The notes: generated by a model from the letters alone, not told the origin. A stretch of 64,000 bases of DNA from Gemmatimonadota bacterium (GCA_021295785.1 JAGWBR010000005.1:1874-65873); one strand, 5' to 3'. Shown: positions 52,139-63,573, numbered from the stretch's first letter. Program-made: numbers and translations.

Positions 52139-55100
52139 ATGCGCATACCGTTCGGTCGTTCCCGCTCCTGCTCCGCCTCCTTGACACCAGCCGCTCGGGC
52201 GCTCGTGCTGGCGCTTGCGGCGTTGACGCTTGCGACCGTCGCCGCCCCGGCCACCGCCCAGCAAGCCCCGAACCCCGCCGTATACACCGCCCTCCAGTGG
52301 AGGCACATCGGGCCTGAAGGAAACCGTTTTTCGGCGGCGGCGGGTATTCCCGGCGACCGCCATACCTACTACGTTGGAGCAGCCTCGGGCGGCATCTACA
52401 AGACGACCGACGGCGGCGTGCACTGGGACGCGATCTTCGACGGTCATCCCGTGCAGTCGATCGGTTCGCTGGGGGTCGCCGCTTCCGATCGCAACATCGT
52501 CTGGGCCGGCACGGGCGAGGGCAAGATCCGCAGCCACGTCTCCATCGGACAGGGGGTTTACAAGTCCACCGATGCGGGCGCCACGTGGACCCTGACGGGA
52601 CTGGAACAGACCGGCCGAATTCCGCGCCTGGTCATTCATCCCACCGATCCCGACATCGTTCTTGTCTGCGCCCTTGGCCACGCCTACGGGCCGCAGCCGG
52701 AGCGGGGCGTGTTCCGCACAACCGACGGCGGCACCACGTGGGAGCGCGTTTTGTTCGTCAACGAAGACACGGGCTGCTCGGACATCGCCATGGATCCGTC
52801 GAACCCCCGCGTGCTGTTCGCGGGCACGTGGCAACTGGAGATTCACACCTGGGGACGGACCTCTGGGGGACCCGGCGGAGGCCTGCACGTTTCGCGCGAC
52901 GGCGGTGACACCTGGACCAAGCTGAACGGTCCGGACAACGGCATCGGTCTGCCCGAGAAACCCGTCGGCAAGGTGGCTGTGGCGATCGCACCGTCGAACC
53001 CGAACAGAGTCTACGCCATGCTCGAGACCGGCGACGGCATACCGTGGGAGGGGCGCGAGACCGAAGACGGCCAGCTGTGGCGCTCGGAAGACGGGGGACG
53101 CACCTGGTCGCTCATCACCCGCAATCGCAACGCCATGGGGCGCCCGCATTATTACTCGCGCGTGGTGGTCTCGCCGAACGACGATGACGAGGCCTACTTC
53201 CTGACGGCTTCCTTTACGGTCTCGACCGACGGAGGACGCACGCTGGACGTGGTGCCGCGCGCCGAGGCGCCCGGGGGGGATCACCATGACATGTGGATCG
53301 ACCCCGGCGACCCGGACCGCATGATCGTGGCGCACGATCAGGGCCTGTCGATTTCGGGCAACCGGGGCCGCGCGTGGTTCCGGCAGCGCCTCACGAACGC
53401 TCAGATGTACCACGTGACCGTGGACAACGCGGTTCCCTACAATGTGCTCGGCAACAAGCAGGACGAGCCGACCTACCGCGGCCCCAGCAACAGCCGCATC
53501 ATGGGGCAGCGGCGCATCACGGGCATTCCGCGCGGCATGTGGCACCATGTGGGCGGTGGGGAGAGCGGCTGGGCCACGCCCGATCCGACCGATCCCAACA
53601 TTGTGTGGTCCTCGGCGTCGGGCTCGGGCATGGTGGGCGGAATCGTGGTGCGCTACGAAGAGGACCGGCGCCAGTACCGGGCCGTGGAAGTGTGGCCGGA
53701 GCAGAGCCGCGGGGCGGCGTCCGGGGTGCGGTACCGGTTCATCTGGGACGCGCCAATTCACATTTCTCCTCACGACAACAACACGGTCTACGTCGGGAGC
53801 CAGCACGTGCACCGCACACGCAACGGTGGCCAAAGCTGGGAGGTGATCAGCCCGGACCTGACCCTGAACGACCAGACCCGGATGGGGCTCTCCGGCGGGC
53901 TGACTGGCGACAACATCGGCGTCGAATACGCGGGCACGGTGTTCGGCATCGCCGAGTCGCCGGTCGAGCCGGGGCTGATTTGGGCCGGCACCAACGACGG
54001 CCTTCTCCAGGTGACGCGCGACGCCGGGACAACGTGGACCAACGTGACGGGCAACATTCCGGGCCTGCCCGAGTGGATGGGCGTGCGGTCGATAGCCCCG
54101 TCGCGCCATGACGCCGGCACCGCCTACGTGGCCATTGACGGGCATCAGGTGAACGTGCGCGATCCGTACGCCTACCGGACCCGCGATTACGGCGAGACGT
54201 TCGAGAAAATCACGGACGGCATTCCGCGCAGCATGCTCAGCTATACCAAGGTGATAGTCGAGGATCCCGTGCGCCCGGGGCTGCTCTACGTAGGCACGGA
54301 GAACGCCATTTACGTTTCGTTCAACGCCGGTGATAGCTGGCAGCCGCTCCAAAACAACCTCCCCGCCGCCCCCGTGTCGGGCATGGTGGTGCAGGAGCAT
54401 TTCGGGGATCTGGTGGTCGGCACCTACGGGCGCGGTTTCTGGATCATGGACGATCTGTCTCCGCTGCGGCAGCTGACCGCGGAGGCGATGGCGTCGGCGT
54501 CGCACCTGTTCACTCCGCGCGATGCGTACCGCTTCCGGCCGATCACGCCGCCGTCGGTGCCCTACAGTGATCCCACCGAGGGGACCGACCCCGAGTACGG
54601 GGCGTCCATCAACTACTGGCTGGCGGAACCGGCCGAAGAAGCGCCGACCATCGAGATCGTGGATGCCGGCGGTGAAGTCGTGCGCACCCTGCGCGGGACC
54701 AACAACCAGGGCATCAACCGCATCCACTGGAGTTTGCGGGATGAGCCCAACGGCCCGGTCCGCCTGCTGACCAGCCCGATGTATGCGGAGCACATCGCGG
54801 TCGGCGAGGAAGGTCGCCCAGCTCCCGGCGCGCGCCAGATTTCGATTCTGCAGCCGCCGGGTAAGTACACCGTGCGTCTGCGCGCGGCGGACTCGGTGCA
54901 TGAACAGCCGCTCACCGTGCTCAAGGATCCCAACTCGGCGGGCACCGAGGCCGACATCGCGGCACAGGTGGCCTTCCTTCGAGAGGTGCGCCAGGATGCG
55001 GTCGCGGCGGGCGAGGCGGTCGAGAGGGTCGAAGCCCTGCGCGTGCAGCTCGCTACGATCGCCCGTTTCGCGGACGACGGTGAACTGCTTGAGGCCGTGG

Positions 55101-55429
55101 AAGTGCTCCGGGGCCGCCTGGTGGACCTCCAAATGGAAATGGTCGATCTGCGGCTGACGGGGCAGGGCCAGGACGGCGTGCGCTTCGAGGCCAGACTGCT
55201 GCAGAAGATCGGCTATCTGACCGGGGCGATTGCCGTGGCCGATTTCCCGCCCACCGATCAGGAAATGGAAGTGAAGGGCCTGCTGCACGAGCAGCTTGAA
55301 GCGCATTTGCAGGCCTTGGAACAGATCATGACCGGCGAATTGGAGGAACTGAACGCCATGCTGCGTACGCGCGGAATGGTGGTCATCGCGGCCGGAGGTC
55401 AGCGGCGGCCCCCCGCGCCGTTCAATTAG
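52139..55429 (+). CDS. Secreted VPS10/sortilin-type BNR-repeat protein
   Basis: 1096 residues. A long signal peptide (ARALVLALAALTLATVAAPATA) is followed by about 650 residues of BNR/Asp-box beta-propeller repeats: SGGIYKTTDGGVHWDAIF, GVYKSTDAGATWTLTG, GVFRTTDGGTTWERVLF and GGLHVSRDGGDTWTKL. GRGFWIMDDLSPLRQL marks the end of the propeller, and a beta-sandwich plus helical tail follow. Members are abundant in Gemmatimonadota and Bacteroidota and are often labelled glycosyl hydrolase, but no catalytic pair is evident. It is probably an extracellular binding protein. Part of it is duplicated at 50202-50334. Confidence 0.88.
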   Translation: MRIPFGRSRSCSASLTPAARALVLALAALTLATVAAPATAQQAPNPAVYTALQWRHIGPEGNRFSAAAGIPGDRHTYYVGAASGGIYKTTDGGVHWDAIFDGHPVQSIGSLGVAASDRNIVWAGTGEGKIRSHVSIGQGVYKSTDAGATWTLTGLEQTGRIPRLVIHPTDPDIVLVCALGHAYGPQPERGVFRTTDGGTTWERVLFVNEDTGCSDIAMDPSNPRVLFAGTWQLEIHTWGRTSGGPGGGLHVSRDGGDTWTKLNGPDNGIGLPEKPVGKVAVAIAPSNPNRVYAMLETGDGIPWEGRETEDGQLWRSEDGGRTWSLITRNRNAMGRPHYYSRVVVSPNDDDEAYFLTASFTVSTDGGRTLDVVPRAEAPGGDHHDMWIDPGDPDRMIVAHDQGLSISGNRGRAWFRQRLTNAQMYHVTVDNAVPYNVLGNKQDEPTYRGPSNSRIMGQRRITGIPRGMWHHVGGGESGWATPDPTDPNIVWSSASGSGMVGGIVVRYEEDRRQYRAVEVWPEQSRGAASGVRYRFIWDAPIHISPHDNNTVYVGSQHVHRTRNGGQSWEVISPDLTLNDQTRMGLSGGLTGDNIGVEYAGTVFGIAESPVEPGLIWAGTNDGLLQVTRDAGTTWTNVTGNIPGLPEWMGVRSIAPSRHDAGTAYVAIDGHQVNVRDPYAYRTRDYGETFEKITDGIPRSMLSYTKVIVEDPVRPGLLYVGTENAIYVSFNAGDSWQPLQNNLPAAPVSGMVVQEHFGDLVVGTYGRGFWIMDDLSPLRQLTAEAMASASHLFTPRDAYRFRPITPPSVPYSDPTEGTDPEYGASINYWLAEPAEEAPTIEIVDAGGEVVRTLRGTNNQGINRIHWSLRDEPNGPVRLLTSPMYAEHIAVGEEGRPAPGARQISILQPPGKYTVRLRAADSVHEQPLTVLKDPNSAGTEADIAAQVAFLREVRQDAVAAGEAVERVEALRVQLATIARFADDGELLEAVEVLRGRLVDLQMEMVDLRLTGQGQDGVRFEARLLQKIGYLTGAIAVADFPPTDQEMEVKGLLHEQLEAHLQALEQIMTGELEELNAMLRTRGMVVIAAGGQRRPPAPFN

Positions 55430-55436
55430 ATTCTGA

Positions 55437-57686
<2,250 letters not shown>

Positions 57687-57707
57687 AACTCTCCGGAGTC
57701 GTGGCTC

Positions 57708-57737
57708 TTGACACCTGAGGGTCTTCCTGCGTATCCT
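57708..57737 (+). promoter_or_regulatory. Promoter of the multicopper oxidase/ZIP operon
   Basis: A perfect -35 TTGACA (57708-57713) and TATCCT (57732-57737) are separated by 18 nt. Transcription would begin near 57744, immediately before the palindrome at 57747-57770. Confidence 0.65.
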
Positions 57738-57746
57738 TCCCAGCAG

Positions 57747-57770
57747 AATTTTTAGCCTAGGCTAAAAATT
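57747..57770. promoter_or_regulatory. 24-bp perfect palindrome, probable metalloregulator operator
   Basis: The two 12-nt halves AATTTTTAGCCT and AGGCTAAAAATT are exact reverse complements. The sequence is close in form to DtxR/MntR-family boxes (TTTAGGCTAGCCTAAA type). It covers about +3 to +26 of the predicted transcript, a typical repressor position, ahead of an oxidase and a metal transporter. Confidence 0.7.
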
Positions 57771-57801
57771 GCGGCACACCAGGAGCGAAGGAAACAGAGA
57801 A

Positions 57802-58863
57802 GTGTCTGGAGCAAGAAGCAGAGGCCCGGTCGCCGTAACCAGACGGGACCTTTTGAAATTCGGAGCGGCGGGAGTGGCCGGCCTGACGGGCGCGTCGGTG
57901 CTGGAACTGGCGCGAGGAAGCAGCGTGCTGGGTGCCAACGACGCGCGGCCGAATCCCGAACCTAGCTCGCCGCACACCGGCATGTCTCACGAGGGGATGG
58001 GTGTTGTGGGGGCTACCGTGCCCGATGACCGGTACGACCCGAGGGTCTTCCTGACCCACTTCGACTACGGACGCCTCGAGTCGCTGCCGGGCGGCGGGAC
58101 CCGGCGGTCCTGGGAAATCGTCGCCATCGACCGGGAAATCGAAATTGCCCCGGGCGTGTTCTTCCCCGCGTGGACCTACAACGGCCAGGTGCCGGGTCCC
58201 ACGCTGCGCTGCACCGAGGGCGACCTGCTCCGGGTCGACTTCATCAACGCTGGGTCACACCCGCACACCATTCACTTTCACGGGCAACACCCGCCCGAGA
58301 TGGACGGTTTCGAGCCGATCGTGCGACCGGGCGAACGGTTCGTCTACGAGTTCGAGGCCAAACCGTTCGGAATGCACCTCTATCACTGCCACACCCCGCC
58401 CCTGAAGCGACACCTGCACAAGGGGCTCTACGGCGTGTTCATCGTCGACCCGCCGGAAGGTCGCCCACCGGCGAATGAAATGGTCATGGTGATGAACGCG
58501 TTCGACACCAATTTCGACGGCGAAAACGAAGTCTACGCGGTCAATACGGTGGCGTTCTGCTACAACCATATTCCGATCGATATCCCGGTTCGGCAGCCGT
58601 GCCGTTTGTACGTGGCCAACTTCACCGAGTTCGACCTGATCAACTCGTTTCACCTGCACGCGGCCATGTTCAGAGTGCTTCGGACCGGGACCACTCTGGA
58701 GAGCGGGGAGCTGACCGATACCCTGATGATGTGCCAGGGCGAGCGCCACATTCTGGAGTTCGAACTCGAACACCCGGGCCTCCACATGTTCCACGCCCAC
58801 CAGAGCGAGTTCGCCGAGCTGGGCTGGATGGGTTTTTTCCGCGGTCTCGAGAGGATGGCCTGA
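57802..58863 (+). CDS. Two-domain multicopper oxidase, Tat-exported
   Basis: 353 residues from GTG 57802, with AAGGAAACAGAG upstream. The twin-arginine signal VTRRDLLKFGAAGVAGLTGA exports it folded. Cu-ligand motifs are HTIHFHGQHPPEMDG (about 155), MHLYHCHTPPLKRH (about 192, with the only Cys at HCH), INSFHLHAAMF (about 281) and LHMFHAHQSEF (about 328). This makes it a two-domain oxidase with the type-1 Cys in domain 1. Substrate unknown; Cu, Fe or Mn oxidation is plausible. It is followed after 10 bp by a ZIP transporter. TTG 57769 is in frame but lies within the palindrome and is unlikely. Confidence 0.88.
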   Translation: MSGARSRGPVAVTRRDLLKFGAAGVAGLTGASVLELARGSSVLGANDARPNPEPSSPHTGMSHEGMGVVGATVPDDRYDPRVFLTHFDYGRLESLPGGGTRRSWEIVAIDREIEIAPGVFFPAWTYNGQVPGPTLRCTEGDLLRVDFINAGSHPHTIHFHGQHPPEMDGFEPIVRPGERFVYEFEAKPFGMHLYHCHTPPLKRHLHKGLYGVFIVDPPEGRPPANEMVMVMNAFDTNFDGENEVYAVNTVAFCYNHIPIDIPVRQPCRLYVANFTEFDLINSFHLHAAMFRVLRTGTTLESGELTDTLMMCQGERHILEFELEHPGLHMFHAHQSEFAELGWMGFFRGLERMA

Positions 58864-58873
58864 GGCAGCTGCC

Positions 58874-60061
58874 GTGAACCGCTGGGGGTGGGGCCTCCTG
58901 CCCGTAGTCTTGTTGGCCGGGCTGGTGGTGATGTTCAAGGTGACGGACCCGACGAGGCCTTTCCGGGCCGCGTTCCCTCCGGTCGAGGACCTGACGATTG
59001 AGCGGGTATCCTTCCCCGAGCTGGGCAAGGTCGCGGTGCGAGTCGTCAACGGAGGGCCGGAGCCGGTCACCGTGGCGCAGGTCCTGGTGGACGACGCGTT
59101 CTGGACCTTTTCGGCAGATCCGGGACCCACGGTGGCCCGGCTGCGGAGCGCCACCTTCTCTCTGGATTACCCGTGGGTCGAGGGAGAGCCCCACGTCATC
59201 GCTCTGCTCACATCGACCGGGCTGACGTTTGAACACGAGGTAGCCGTGGCGACCCTGTCACCGGCCGCCAACAGCAGGTACCTGGCCACATTCGCGGCAC
59301 TCGGGGCGTATGCGGGCATCGTGCCGGTATTGCTGGGGCTGCTGTGGTACCCGTTTCTCAGGCGCGTGGGGAGGCAGTGGGTCCGGTTCTACCTGTGCTT
59401 CACGGTCGGCCTCTTGACGTTCTTGGCGGTGGATGCCGCGGAGCATGTGCTGGAGGCGGCTCTGGGCGTGCCCGAAGGGTTTCAGGGGGTTGGTCTGGCG
59501 CTGCTCGGAGTTTTGGGAGCCGTGGTGGTGCTGCGCGCCATCGGCGGCAGCGGCCGCAGGCGCCGGAGCGAACGCGGCGTGCCCGAATCCCCGCTTCCGG
59601 TAGCCTATTTGGTGGCAGTCGGAATCGGCCTGCACAATTTCGGCGAGGGCTTGGCCATCGGTTCGGCCTATGCGCTGGGAGAGATCGCCCTGGGCGCTTT
59701 CCTGGTGATCGGCTTCATGTTGCACAACACGACCGAGGGCTTGGCGATCGTGGCTCCCGTCGCGAGATCCCGACCCCGTCTGCGCCACTTTGCGTTCATG
59801 GGCCTGACCGCGGGAGTGCCCACCGTAATCGGAGCCTGGGCTGGCGGTTTCTCGTTTTCACCCACGCTTGCAACGTTTCTGCTGGCCCTGGGTCTCGGGG
59901 CCATCCTCCAGGTAGTGGGCCAGGTGGCGCGCCTGGTCACAACCGACCGCGGCCAGCATGCCGATGCCCCGGCTCCGTCGCTCTTTTCTCCGCTGAACGC
60001 GGCAGGTCTGGCCCTGGGCGCCGTGGTGATGTACGCCACCGCGCTGGCCGTTACCGGGTAA
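58874..60061 (+). CDS. ZIP family divalent metal transporter with periplasmic N-domain
   Basis: 395 residues from GTG 58874. TM1 (LLPVVLLAGLVVMFKV) is followed by a beta-rich domain of about 110 residues, then about 8 TMs. ZIP metal-binding motifs are GIGLHNFGEGLAIG (TM4) and FMLHNTTEGLAIV (TM5). ZIP proteins move Zn2+, Fe2+ or Mn2+ into the cytoplasm. The N-terminal domain is unusual for the family. It is cotranscribed with the multicopper oxidase and probably controlled by the palindrome at 57747-57770. Its last codons are part of the first direct repeat of the downstream island. Confidence 0.9.
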   Translation: MNRWGWGLLPVVLLAGLVVMFKVTDPTRPFRAAFPPVEDLTIERVSFPELGKVAVRVVNGGPEPVTVAQVLVDDAFWTFSADPGPTVARLRSATFSLDYPWVEGEPHVIALLTSTGLTFEHEVAVATLSPAANSRYLATFAALGAYAGIVPVLLGLLWYPFLRRVGRQWVRFYLCFTVGLLTFLAVDAAEHVLEAALGVPEGFQGVGLALLGVLGAVVVLRAIGGSGRRRRSERGVPESPLPVAYLVAVGIGLHNFGEGLAIGSAYALGEIALGAFLVIGFMLHNTTEGLAIVAPVARSRPRLRHFAFMGLTAGVPTVIGAWAGGFSFSPTLATFLLALGLGAILQVVGQVARLVTTDRGQHADAPAPSLFSPLNAAGLALGAVVMYATALAVTG

Positions 60062-60211
60062 CGCTAACCCCTGGGGTGGGGGACTGCCGAACAAATACCG
60101 AAGATATTATCTTTCTGCGATTACCCCGCGAATCGTCTCCCTGGAGGAACTTCTTGCCGGACCGCAGCGCGATCGAATGGACCGATGCAACCTGGAATCC
60201 TACGACGGGTT
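60047..60211. repeat. Direct repeat, left copy, flanking the DUF5131/TcmP island
   Basis: About 165 bp covering the last codons of the ZIP gene, the conserved TATTAT -10-like element (60105-60110), the GGAGG ribosome site and the first 19 codons of DUF5131. A close copy lies at 63418-63573. Confidence 0.92.
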
Positions 60212-60951
60212 GCACCCGCGTAACGCGAGGGTGCGACAATTGCTACGCGGCTACCCTCTCGGGAAGGTTGCTGTCGGCGACCTACCGTGCCCGCCTCCCC
60301 GTCGTGGACACGCCGGGCAACCGGGCCGACCCATTCGCGGTGCGGGTCTGGCCAGATCGTCTGGGAGTCCCGGGAGGCTGGCGAGCACCGAGGCGTGTGT
60401 TCGTGAACTCGATGTCGGACCTGTTCCACCGAGATGTCCCGGAGGATTTCGTCCAGCAGTGCTTCCGGGTCATGCTTGACGTGGACCGCCACGTATACCA
60501 GGTACTCACCAAGCGGCCGGCTCGCGCGGCAAAGTTCGTCAAGCACTACCGAGATCTGTTTCCGCGTGGCCTTCCTCCCCACATCTGGATCGGCACGTCG
60601 GTGGAGGATCAGACGGTCGATTACCGGGTTCGGCACCTCCTCGGGGTCCCGGCCAACGTCCGTTTTCTGAGCTGCGAACCTCTCTTGGGGCCGTTGGATT
60701 TGGCCCCGTTCCTCAACGAAACCACCGAGACCGGCGGACTGCACTGGATCATTGTGGGCGGCGAGAGCGGAGCGCGCGCGCGACCCATGAGCGCGGTCTG
60801 GCCCAGAACGCTTAGGGACCAATGCAAGTCAGCGAAGGTTCCCTTCTTCTTCAAGCAGTGGGGCGGGAGCACGCCCAAGGCGGGTGGACGGGTGCTGGAT
60901 GGAGTGACTTGGGATGAATTTCCGGGAGGGACGGCGAATGGCCGCGCCTGA
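60154..60951 (+). CDS. DUF5131 protein (phage Gp37/Gp68-like, three-Cys motif)
   Basis: 265 residues from TTG 60154, preceded by GGAGG. SAIEWTDATWNPTTGCTRVT leads into the three-Cys cluster C-x6-C-x2-C (TGCTRVTRGCDNCYA), then FVNSMSDLFHRDVP, WIGTSVEDQ and ARPMSAVWPRTLRDQC. The Cys motif suggests an iron-sulfur or radical-SAM-like chemistry. It overlaps the TcmP gene by 14 bp. The DUF5131-TcmP pairing is established in databases, but the reaction is unknown. Confidence 0.9.
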   Translation: MPDRSAIEWTDATWNPTTGCTRVTRGCDNCYAATLSGRLLSATYRARLPVVDTPGNRADPFAVRVWPDRLGVPGGWRAPRRVFVNSMSDLFHRDVPEDFVQQCFRVMLDVDRHVYQVLTKRPARAAKFVKHYRDLFPRGLPPHIWIGTSVEDQTVDYRVRHLLGVPANVRFLSCEPLLGPLDLAPFLNETTETGGLHWIIVGGESGARARPMSAVWPRTLRDQCKSAKVPFFFKQWGGSTPKAGGRVLDGVTWDEFPGGTANGRA

Positions 60952-62041
60952 GGAGGCGCTTTGGGAAAGGGACGATCACACCGAAGGCAAGCACCTGGTG
61001 TTGGAGGAGTATCTGAAGGCGTGGTTCCCGATTCTCGGAACGGCGAAGGCGAACCAGCGAATCCTGTTCGTGGACGGATTCGCGGGTCCGGGTGAATACG
61101 CTGGCGGCGAGGAGGGCTCGCCAGTCGTCGCGATGCGCGTGTTGGCCGAGCACGCGGCCAGGGAGCGGATTAACGCGGAAGTCGTCTTCGTCTTCATCGA
61201 GAAAGATGCCAAGCGGGCGGACCACCTGAAGGGCCTGAGGGATGAATGGCTCCCGAAGTTGCCGGAGCGAACCAGAATAAGGGTGCTCAATGACTCGTTC
61301 CCGTCCGTGATGGACGAGGTGCTCAAGGAGCTCGCTGAGGAAAAGGCCCAGATGGCACCTGCGCTCGTGATGATGGACCCATTCGGCATCAGGGACGTCC
61401 CCTTGACTGTCATTGCTGGCATCTTGGCCAATCCGAAGTGTGAGGTCTACGTGACGTTCATGTGGGAGCAGATGAACCGATTCCTGACAGCACTCGAGTT
61501 TGAGTCGCATCTGGACGAGATGTTCGACACGACCGTTTGGCGGAAAGCGATCAGCATGCAAGGCGATGAACGCCGTCGCCATCTTTACCTTCTTTATCGG
61601 GCGCAGCTGAAGAAGGCTGGCGCCAAACACGTGCTTCCCTTCCACCTGTTCAAGGGCCAGCGGCGCAAGTACTCCCTGTTTTTTGCCACCGGCCATGTTC
61701 TTGGCTCGGATCGCATGAAGAAGGCGATGTGGAAGATCGCACCGTTTGGAGATTTCAGCTTCAGGGGCGGGACCGCGGATCAGCTGGTAATGCTGGGCGT
61801 GGCCGAGCCGGACTTCCGCGTGCTTCGCGAGGCGCTACATCGCCGCTTTGCCGGGGCGGGATGGGTGAAAATACAAGAGGTCCTGAACTTCGTAAGGTCG
61901 GACGAGACGATGTTCCATGACAGTCAAGTCAAGGTACCCGTACTCAAGCCCATGGAGAAAACTGGAAAAATTGAGGTGCGTCGTCGTACGGGCCAGCGGC
62001 GCTTCAAATACCCGAACGGGTGTCGGATCCGGTTCCTGTAA
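60938..62041 (+). CDS. tcmP: Three-Cys-motif partner protein TcmP
   Basis: 367 residues from ATG 60938, preceded by GGGAGGG. Family motifs are DDHTEGKHLVLEEYLKAWFP, ILFVDGFAGPGEYAGGEEGS, VFIEKDAKRADHLKGL, and MMDPFGIRDVPLTVIAGIL. The architecture is Rossmann-like, methyltransferase-type, without a fully typical SAM site. TcmP occurs next to DUF5131 and is named for that pairing, as here (14-bp overlap). It probably acts with it on a nucleic acid or nucleotide, but this is inference. Confidence 0.92.
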   Translation: MAAPEEALWERDDHTEGKHLVLEEYLKAWFPILGTAKANQRILFVDGFAGPGEYAGGEEGSPVVAMRVLAEHAARERINAEVVFVFIEKDAKRADHLKGLRDEWLPKLPERTRIRVLNDSFPSVMDEVLKELAEEKAQMAPALVMMDPFGIRDVPLTVIAGILANPKCEVYVTFMWEQMNRFLTALEFESHLDEMFDTTVWRKAISMQGDERRRHLYLLYRAQLKKAGAKHVLPFHLFKGQRRKYSLFFATGHVLGSDRMKKAMWKIAPFGDFSFRGGTADQLVMLGVAEPDFRVLREALHRRFAGAGWVKIQEVLNFVRSDETMFHDSQVKVPVLKPMEKTGKIEVRRRTGQRRFKYPNGCRIRFL

Positions 62042-62339
62042 GGGCGTCTGCTACTGGATTGACGGCGATCGCGTCAGCCCGCAGCCCGCGCCCACACCCG
62101 CGTTACTCGGGTTGCAGGCCGACGTCCCCGCCATGGGTGTTACCGGCTAGCCCCCCCCGGGGCGGTCGCTGGCGTGCTGTAGCGCGCAGGGCCAAGTTTT
62201 GCAGTCGGATCGGCCGTTCCGTTGACCAACCTGAGGATCATCAGCCCATGCCGTCTCTTTCGTTCCTTTTCGCGTGCAACTTGGTGTCCGCATGTGCCGG
62301 CGTACCGGCCCTCGTGCTTGAAGCGGTGGGGCGGTAGGG
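62042..62339. other. Intergenic region inside the island with a degenerate repeat copy
   Basis: 298 bp without a gene. GTTACCGGCTAGCC near 62142 followed by GGGGCGGTCG matches the start of the flanking repeats (GTTACCGGCTAACC, then GGGCGGTCG), so a short third, decayed copy appears to lie between TcmP and the HsdR-like gene. Confidence 0.6.
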
Positions 62340-63395
62340 GTGTCGCTTCAAGAGGCAATCAGGCAGATGGCCGCGCGGCCTGCGCCGCCCAACGAGGAGA
62401 GTGCCAAGGCGCACGTGATCCTGCCGCTCCTCGGGCTGCTCGACTGGCCAAGCTACGACCCGTCACGAATCTCGTTCGAACACGCCGCCGGGTCCGGCCG
62501 GATCGACATCGCCCTTGTGGCGGGCAAGCGGCCCGTCGCGTTCGTGGAAGCGAAGGCACCCGGGAGGCAATTGGGGAATCACGTGGACCAGGTGCTGCAG
62601 TACGCTTTCCACGAAGGCGTCGATGTCTGCGCGCTCACCACGGGGCTTGAGTGGTGGTTTTATCTGCCCCGTGAGAAAGGGAAGCCGAGCGATCGCCGTT
62701 TCGCGGTGCTGGACCTTCGCAAGGACTCGCCCGAAGTGGTTGCGGACGGGCTGCGGCGTTACCTGGGCCGCAGGGCGCTGATCTTGGGAAGCGCCGAAAA
62801 GCAGGCGAAGGAAGCGCTGGCAAACCTGCGGGCCGAGGAGCGGCTGAGGTCCGAGATTCCCAAGGTCTGGAAGGAGATGAGGGCGGGGCCGGACGCTGAG
62901 CTGCTGGGGCTGATTCAGGGGAGGGTGCAGTCCAAGATTGGCTTGGACGCCCCCGCGACCCTGATTGCAAATGTGCTTGGCTGGAATGCGCCGGCGCCAG
63001 GGCCGCCAAGGAAGGTGAAGCCTTCAAGCCGGCAACTGTCGTCTGAATCCAGGAAATTGACCAAGTCCAAGCGACATTTTCCCCGCCCCACCTCGTGGAC
63101 CCTCTGGGGGTCGGAGACCCGGGTCAAGACTTGGGCGGAAGTTCTGGTCGGCGTGTTCGCAGCGGTGCACAGGCGCCATGGCGTCAGCTTCCTCGAAACC
63201 GTGCGACCGCTCTGGGGAAAGAAGAAGCCGTGGATATCGGAAAACGCGACCACGGTTCGCAGGGCAAGGCCAATCGGTGACAGCGGGCTGTACGTCGACA
63301 CCAACCTTTCCGCCAAGTCCATTGAGCAGCGCTGCCGCCAGCTCCTGACGGCGTTCGGGTATCAGGCTGACGAGCTGGAGATAGTGCGCGACTGA
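62340..63395 (+). CDS. Restriction-type protein with HsdR N-terminal (PD-(D/E)XK-like) domain
   Basis: 351 residues from GTG 62340. Near residues 48-76 the order IDIALVAGKRPVAFVEAKAPG gives D-x(n)-E-A-K, the nuclease core of type I HsdR N-terminal and related domains. QVLQYAFHEGVDVCALTTG and WWFYLPREKG also match. A C-terminal helical domain (about 130-350) is not recognised. There is no helicase domain and no HsdM/HsdS, so it is not a complete type I system. It is likely the nuclease arm of the island. Confidence 0.75.
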   Translation: MSLQEAIRQMAARPAPPNEESAKAHVILPLLGLLDWPSYDPSRISFEHAAGSGRIDIALVAGKRPVAFVEAKAPGRQLGNHVDQVLQYAFHEGVDVCALTTGLEWWFYLPREKGKPSDRRFAVLDLRKDSPEVVADGLRRYLGRRALILGSAEKQAKEALANLRAEERLRSEIPKVWKEMRAGPDAELLGLIQGRVQSKIGLDAPATLIANVLGWNAPAPGPPRKVKPSSRQLSSESRKLTKSKRHFPRPTSWTLWGSETRVKTWAEVLVGVFAAVHRRHGVSFLETVRPLWGKKKPWISENATTVRRARPIGDSGLYVDTNLSAKSIEQRCRQLLTAFGYQADELEIVRD

Positions 63396-63417
63396 AGGAC
63401 GCTGCCCCTTGACCGCC

Positions 63418-63573
63418 GCCGTTACCGGCTAACCTCTGGGTTGGGCGGTCGAACAAACACCGAAGATATTATCTTCCTGCGATCACCCCGCGAACCATCT
63501 CTTCGGAGGAACTTCTTGCCGGACCGCAGCGCGATCGAATGGACCGATGCAACCTGGAATCCTATGACGGGTT
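63418..63573. repeat. Direct repeat, right copy, flanking the DUF5131/TcmP island
   Basis: About 156 bp matching 60047-60211 with a few substitutions and short indels. It includes GAAGATATTATCTT, GGAGGAACTTCTTG and the first 19 codons of DUF5131. Confidence 0.92.

Noticed and set aside
51899..55306. Minus-strand frame of 1135 codons
   Set aside because: It is the shadow of the VPS10-like gene on the plus strand. It is rich in His, Arg and Gly and has no coherent domain, while the plus frame has a signal peptide and clear BNR repeats.
62340..63395. Complete type I restriction system
   Set aside because: Only the nuclease-type N-terminal domain is seen. There is no helicase, HsdM or HsdS in the window.
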